DNA of 16,639 nt. Origin: an uncultured Collinsella sp. Its GTDB lineage: Bacteria > Actinomycetota > Coriobacteriia > Coriobacteriales > Coriobacteriaceae. The stretch is taken from positions 1-16,639 of the forward strand of contig UQID01000032.1 in assembly GCA_900541045.1 (NCBI GenBank). Direction: 5' to 3'. The translations under genes and the position numbers were made by a program. The notes beneath the pieces were generated by a model that ran no database searches, was not told the DNA's origin, and was given only the letters and a program-made list of their open reading frames with translations. Of the stretch, positions 13,696 through 16,639 are shown piece by piece. Position 1 is the first letter of the stretch. Each line of letters begins with the position of its first letter.

Positions 13696-15771
13696 ATGGG
13701 TGCTCCCAAGACCGGCAACGTAAGGAACGTGGTGCTCGTAGGCCAAGGCGGGGTGGGCAAGACTTCACTCGCCGAGGCCATGCTCCACCTTTCCGGTAAG
13801 ACCGCCCGCCTGGGCGGCCACGACGGCACCAAGCCCACGCTCGACTATGACCCCGAAGAGGTCAAGCGTTCGTTCTCCATCTCGACGACCATCGCGCCGA
13901 TCGACTGGAAGGGCGCCCGCATCAACGTGCTCGATGCCCCGTGCTATCCCGATTTTATCGGCGACGCCTTTGCCGCGATGAGCGTCTGCGAGACGGCTCT
14001 GTTTGTGGTCGACGCCGAGGCCGGCCCGCAGCCTACGACCGTCAAGCTTTGGTATGCGGCGGAGGACTTGCGCCTGGCGCGCGCGGTGTTCGTAAACCGC
14101 CTGTCGCGCTCCGAGGCCAGCTTTACGACCACAATGGACCTGCTGCAGGAGCGCTTTGGCACGCGCCTGGGCGCCGTGACCCTTCCCTGGGGCGAGGGCG
14201 AGGACTTTGACGGCATTATCGACCTGGTGCGCATGAAGGCGCGCCATTGCAACGGCACCGAAGCCGTTGAGTCGGAGATTCCCGAGGAGTATCGTGCCCA
14301 GGCCGAGGAGGCCCATGACCATCTGTGCGAGCTGGTGGCCGAGGCTGACGACGAGCTGATGATGAAGTACTTGGAAGGCGAGGAGACGCTGACGCAGGAG
14401 GAGCTTGAAGGCCTGCTGTCGAAGGCGATCGCCGAGCGCATCTTTGTGCCGGTCTTTGCGGGCGATTGCATTAAGGAGCAGGGCGTCAACTCGCTGATGG
14501 ACGACATCGCGACGTACTTCCCGGCGCCGACCGACTATGGCGAGATGCCGCTCATCGATGGTGATTCGCTTAAGATCTCGAGCGACGATGACCGTCCGGT
14601 GGCGTTTGTGTTTAAGACCCTGGCCGATCCGCAGCAGGGCCGCATCAGCTTTATCAAGGTGCTGACGGGCACGCTTGAGCCGGGCCTTGAGCTGATCAAC
14701 GCGCGCACCCGCAAGAGCGATCGTCTGGCTCACCTGTATGTGATGTGCGGCCGCGACATGACCGAGGTCGGTCACGCTTATGCCGGCGACATTATCGTGG
14801 CGCCCAAGTTGGCGGCAGAGACGGGTGACACGCTCTCCATTACCGGTAAGGTCGAGGCGGCGGCGTTTAAGTTTCCCAACTCGCAGTACCGCATTGCCAT
14901 CGAGGCCGAGAACCGCGGTGACGAGGAGAAGCTCTACACGTTTATCGAGAAGGCGTGCAAGGCCGATCCGACCATGAGCATCGATCGTGACGAGGAGACC
15001 GGCCAGACTATCATCTCCGCCGTGGGTGAGGCGCAGGTTTCGGTCCTGCTCAACCGTTTGGAGGATCGCACCAAGGTCGTGGCCAAAAGCGTGCCAATCC
15101 GCATTCCGTATCGCGAGACTATCCGCCGCACGGCGAGCGCACAGGGCCGCCACAAGAAGCAGACTGGCGGTGCCGGTCAGTATGGCGACTGCTGGCTGCG
15201 CGTTGAGCCGCTCATCGGGCCCGACGGCACGAGCGATGGCTATGAGTTTGTGGACGAGGTCGTGGGCGGCCGCATTCCGCGCTCGCTGATCCCCGCCGTG
15301 GACAAGGGTGTCCAGGAGACCATGAAGGACGGCATCATTGCCGGCTACCCACTCACGGGCATTCGCGTGGCTGTGTACGACGGCTCGTATCACAGCGTCG
15401 ACTCCAACGAGATGGCGTTCCGCGCGGCGGCTCGCATCGGCCTGCGCAAGGCGTGCGCCGATGCCGATCCGGTGGTGCTGGAGCCCATCGAGGAAATTAC
15501 GGTGACTATCCCCGAGAGCTACGCCGGCGCCGTGATGGGCGACATCTCGGCATCGCGCGGTCGCGTGACGGGCATGGAGACCGATGAGCGCGGCGACACC
15601 GTGGTCATCGCCCAGGCGCCGCTGGCCGAGCTGACGGATTATTCGACGCGTCTGCGCTCTATTACGCGCGGCACGGGCGACTTTACCATGAAGCCCGCCG
15701 GCTACGAGCAGGTGCCTTATGACGTTCAGGCCAAGCTGGTCGAGCGCTATGAGGAGGGCCGCGCCAAGTAG
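13696..15771 (+). CDS. elongation factor G-like protein with degenerate GTPase motifs
   Basis: The product is 691 aa with the full five-domain EF-G order: G domain 1-285, domain II about 299-385, domain III about 396-470, domain IV about 475-590 (GRHKKQTGGAGQYG 484-497, tip loop near 562-575), and domain V about 596-680 (ESYAGAVMGDISASRGRV). It matches the EF-G-like second family rather than the main translocase. The P-loop is GQGGVGKT (16-23). The usual DTPGHVDF reads DAPCYPDF (80-87), replacing the catalytic-region Gly-His by C83-Y84. The usual NKxD reads NRLS (134-137), losing the guanine-selecting Asp. The G5 SA-type motif reads GDC (256-258). GTP binding specificity and hydrolysis are therefore doubtful. 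Role on the ribosome is unknown; the shape is preserved. It is probably a single-gene transcript ending at 15805-15840. Confidence 0.92.
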   Translation: MGAPKTGNVRNVVLVGQGGVGKTSLAEAMLHLSGKTARLGGHDGTKPTLDYDPEEVKRSFSISTTIAPIDWKGARINVLDAPCYPDFIGDAFAAMSVCETALFVVDAEAGPQPTTVKLWYAAEDLRLARAVFVNRLSRSEASFTTTMDLLQERFGTRLGAVTLPWGEGEDFDGIIDLVRMKARHCNGTEAVESEIPEEYRAQAEEAHDHLCELVAEADDELMMKYLEGEETLTQEELEGLLSKAIAERIFVPVFAGDCIKEQGVNSLMDDIATYFPAPTDYGEMPLIDGDSLKISSDDDRPVAFVFKTLADPQQGRISFIKVLTGTLEPGLELINARTRKSDRLAHLYVMCGRDMTEVGHAYAGDIIVAPKLAAETGDTLSITGKVEAAAFKFPNSQYRIAIEAENRGDEEKLYTFIEKACKADPTMSIDRDEETGQTIISAVGEAQVSVLLNRLEDRTKVVAKSVPIRIPYRETIRRTASAQGRHKKQTGGAGQYGDCWLRVEPLIGPDGTSDGYEFVDEVVGGRIPRSLIPAVDKGVQETMKDGIIAGYPLTGIRVAVYDGSYHSVDSNEMAFRAAARIGLRKACADADPVVLEPIEEITVTIPESYAGAVMGDISASRGRVTGMETDERGDTVVIAQAPLAELTDYSTRLRSITRGTGDFTMKPAGYEQVPYDVQAKLVERYEEGRAK

Positions 15772-15804
15772 CGTGGGGCTTTGCCTGCAATGTAGGTGCT
15801 GACG

Positions 15805-15840
15805 AAAAGGCCGTCCTGGGTAACCGGGGCGGCCTTATTT
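15805..15840. terminator. bidirectional terminator, EF-G-like gene and nuclease gene
   Basis: A 13-bp stem with two G-U pairs (15807-15819 with 15824-15836, arm AAGGCCGTCC) is followed by TTATTT on the plus strand and by TTTTCGT on the minus strand. It can serve both convergent genes. Confidence 0.8.
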
Positions 15841-15902
15841 GATCCGTATGCGACGGAAGGATTGCGGATCATTTTTTTGGGTTACGGGCAGCGCAGTCGG
15901 CA

Positions 15903-16599
15903 CTAGTCTCCGGATGCCTGGTTGCGGCCGGTGGCGTAGTCGATCTGCACATGCGGCTGCAGGTTGTAGCAGTACACGTGGAAGCAGAGGGTCTTGCCGT
16001 GGTCCTCGATCGATTGTGCCTCCAGGCGAACGCCGCGACAGACGAGTTCCTCTTCGTTGTACATGGGCGTGACGCGGTAGAGCACATGGTTGCCCGTATC
16101 GCGAATATAGTTGAGAATCTGCTCTTCAAACGGTAGCATGCCCGTCTCGTTGAGATAGCGCGTGCCGGTGAGGAGATTTTTGCGGTTGGCGTTTTCGCCG
16201 CAGAGCGACCAGGCGATGAGGTGGCAGCGGTTGTAGAGGCTCTGGCCTGGAATAAAGTCGTAGCGCTGTTGGTGCCAACCGGCAGGATGGATACGCGAGA
16301 TATCGCCGCGTTTTCCCTGTCCGAGCGACTCGGGGCCTACGCAGGCGAGCGCCTTGCGAGTGCGGCCCAGGCTGTCGAGCTTGGAGAATTTCTTAAAGCA
16401 GCCCTCTTCGGTGGCACGCTCATACTCGTCGAGCGTGAACGACGGCATGCCCAACGAGTGCGTGCTGTCGGCGCGAAGGGCAACGTAGGGGTTGCCGGCG
16501 TAGTCGGGAATGCTGCTGAGATAAACACCGCGGGCGCGGTTGAGGTCGGGGTTTTCGACTTCGTCGATGGGGGTGGCGGCGCTGCCCGCGGAGGCAACG
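15903..16599 (-). CDS. DNA/RNA non-specific endonuclease, 5'-truncated at the contig end
   Basis: At least 231 genuine residues are present; the true N-terminus lies beyond the contig. The core NRCHLIAWSL-GENANRKNLLTGTRYLNETGM matches the beta-beta-alpha-metal nucleases of the DNA-entry nuclease/streptococcal DNase type (Endonuclea_NS_2-like), with catalytic His encoded at 16221-16223 and metal-ligand Asn candidates in the following NRKN segment. Most relatives have Gly in the RGH motif where this one has Cys. Such enzymes usually act outside the cell on DNA or RNA, so a lost signal peptide is likely. The frame can be read to 16616, but residues from about 16600 on translate adapter DNA (M-C-I-R-D-S) and are not biological. 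There is a shared terminator at 15805-15840. Confidence 0.85.
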
Positions 16600-16639
16600 C
16601 TGTCTCTTATACACATCTGACGCTGCCGACGAAGCTAGA
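16600..16639. other. Nextera/Tn5 adapter plus partial i5 index (assembly artefact)
   Basis: Positions 16600-16618 read CTGTCTCTTATACACATCT, the Tn5 mosaic end in read-through orientation. 16619-16632 read GACGCTGCCGACGA, the rest of the Nextera read-1 adapter. The last seven bases, AGCTAGA, equal the first seven of the reverse complement of index S515 (TTCTAGCT) as I remember it. This is library DNA, not genome. Confidence 0.97.

Noticed and set aside
13765..15393. 542-codon open frame on the minus strand opposite the EF-G-like gene
   Set aside because: Shadow of a real gene; the His/Arg/Leu-rich translation has no domain and no ribosome binding site context.
16420..16614. Minus-strand frame beginning M-Y-K-R-Q
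   Set aside because: Its start is a translation of the Nextera adapter in another frame; the rest is a shadow of the nuclease gene.
1..16639. CRISPR arrays, tRNAs, insertion sequences, prophage or defence islands
   Set aside because: Read through on both strands; no regularly spaced repeats, cloverleaf-like sequence, transposase, integrase or defence-family motif was seen.

Overview
The window reads as a GC-rich, densely packed bacterial chromosome segment. The gene set, the protein styles (Tat-type SRRQF lipoprotein, degenerate second EF-G, tilS-hpt-ftsH cluster) and the codon usage suggest an actinomycetotal gut bacterium of the Coriobacteriia, most like Collinsella. That assignment is inference from memory of such genomes. 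The sequence looks like one whole draft contig. It starts inside a 5S rRNA gene, a usual assembly break, and its last 40 bases are Nextera/Tn5 sequencing adapter plus part of a sample index.

Layout. 1-153: 3' part of 5S rRNA and the rRNA-operon terminator. 202-672 (-): small tail-anchored membrane protein of unknown function. 950-1381 (+): Hsp20 chaperone with its own terminator. 1460-2269 (-): YycJ/WalJ-type metallo-beta-lactamase-fold hydrolase, divergent from the housekeeping cluster tilS-hpt-ftsH (2318-6693, +). This cluster covers tRNA-Ile lysidine synthesis, purine salvage and membrane proteolysis, and it ends at a strong terminator. A REP-like 52-bp palindrome follows, then a PLP-dependent aminotransferase (6883-8067) and a PHP-family phosphatase (8233-9054). 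The phosphatase converges on an rRNA uracil-C5 methyltransferase of the RlmD type (9120-10568, -).

The 349-bp gap 10569-10917 carries a 147-bp foldback element with perfect 39-bp arms. Next to it are a good sigma70-type promoter and a 20-bp palindrome that looks like an operator. They precede a three-gene polar amino acid ABC importer: Tat-lipoprotein binding protein 10918-11778, permease 11929-12582, ATPase 12621-13385. A second foldback, 107 bp and imperfect, separates the binding-protein gene from the permease gene. After the importer terminator and a structured leader comes an EF-G-like protein (13696-15771). Its nucleotide-binding motifs depart from the canonical EF-G set at G3, G4 and G5. 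The window ends with a 5'-truncated secreted-nuclease-type gene (15903-16599, -) running into adapter sequence.

Most genes are ordinary housekeeping functions. The points worth a second look are the three unrelated long palindromes, the degenerate EF-G paralogue, the putative importer operator, and the adapter artefact that would create a false N-terminus (MCIRDS) in any automatic annotation. I see no CRISPR array, tRNA, insertion sequence, prophage or defence system.
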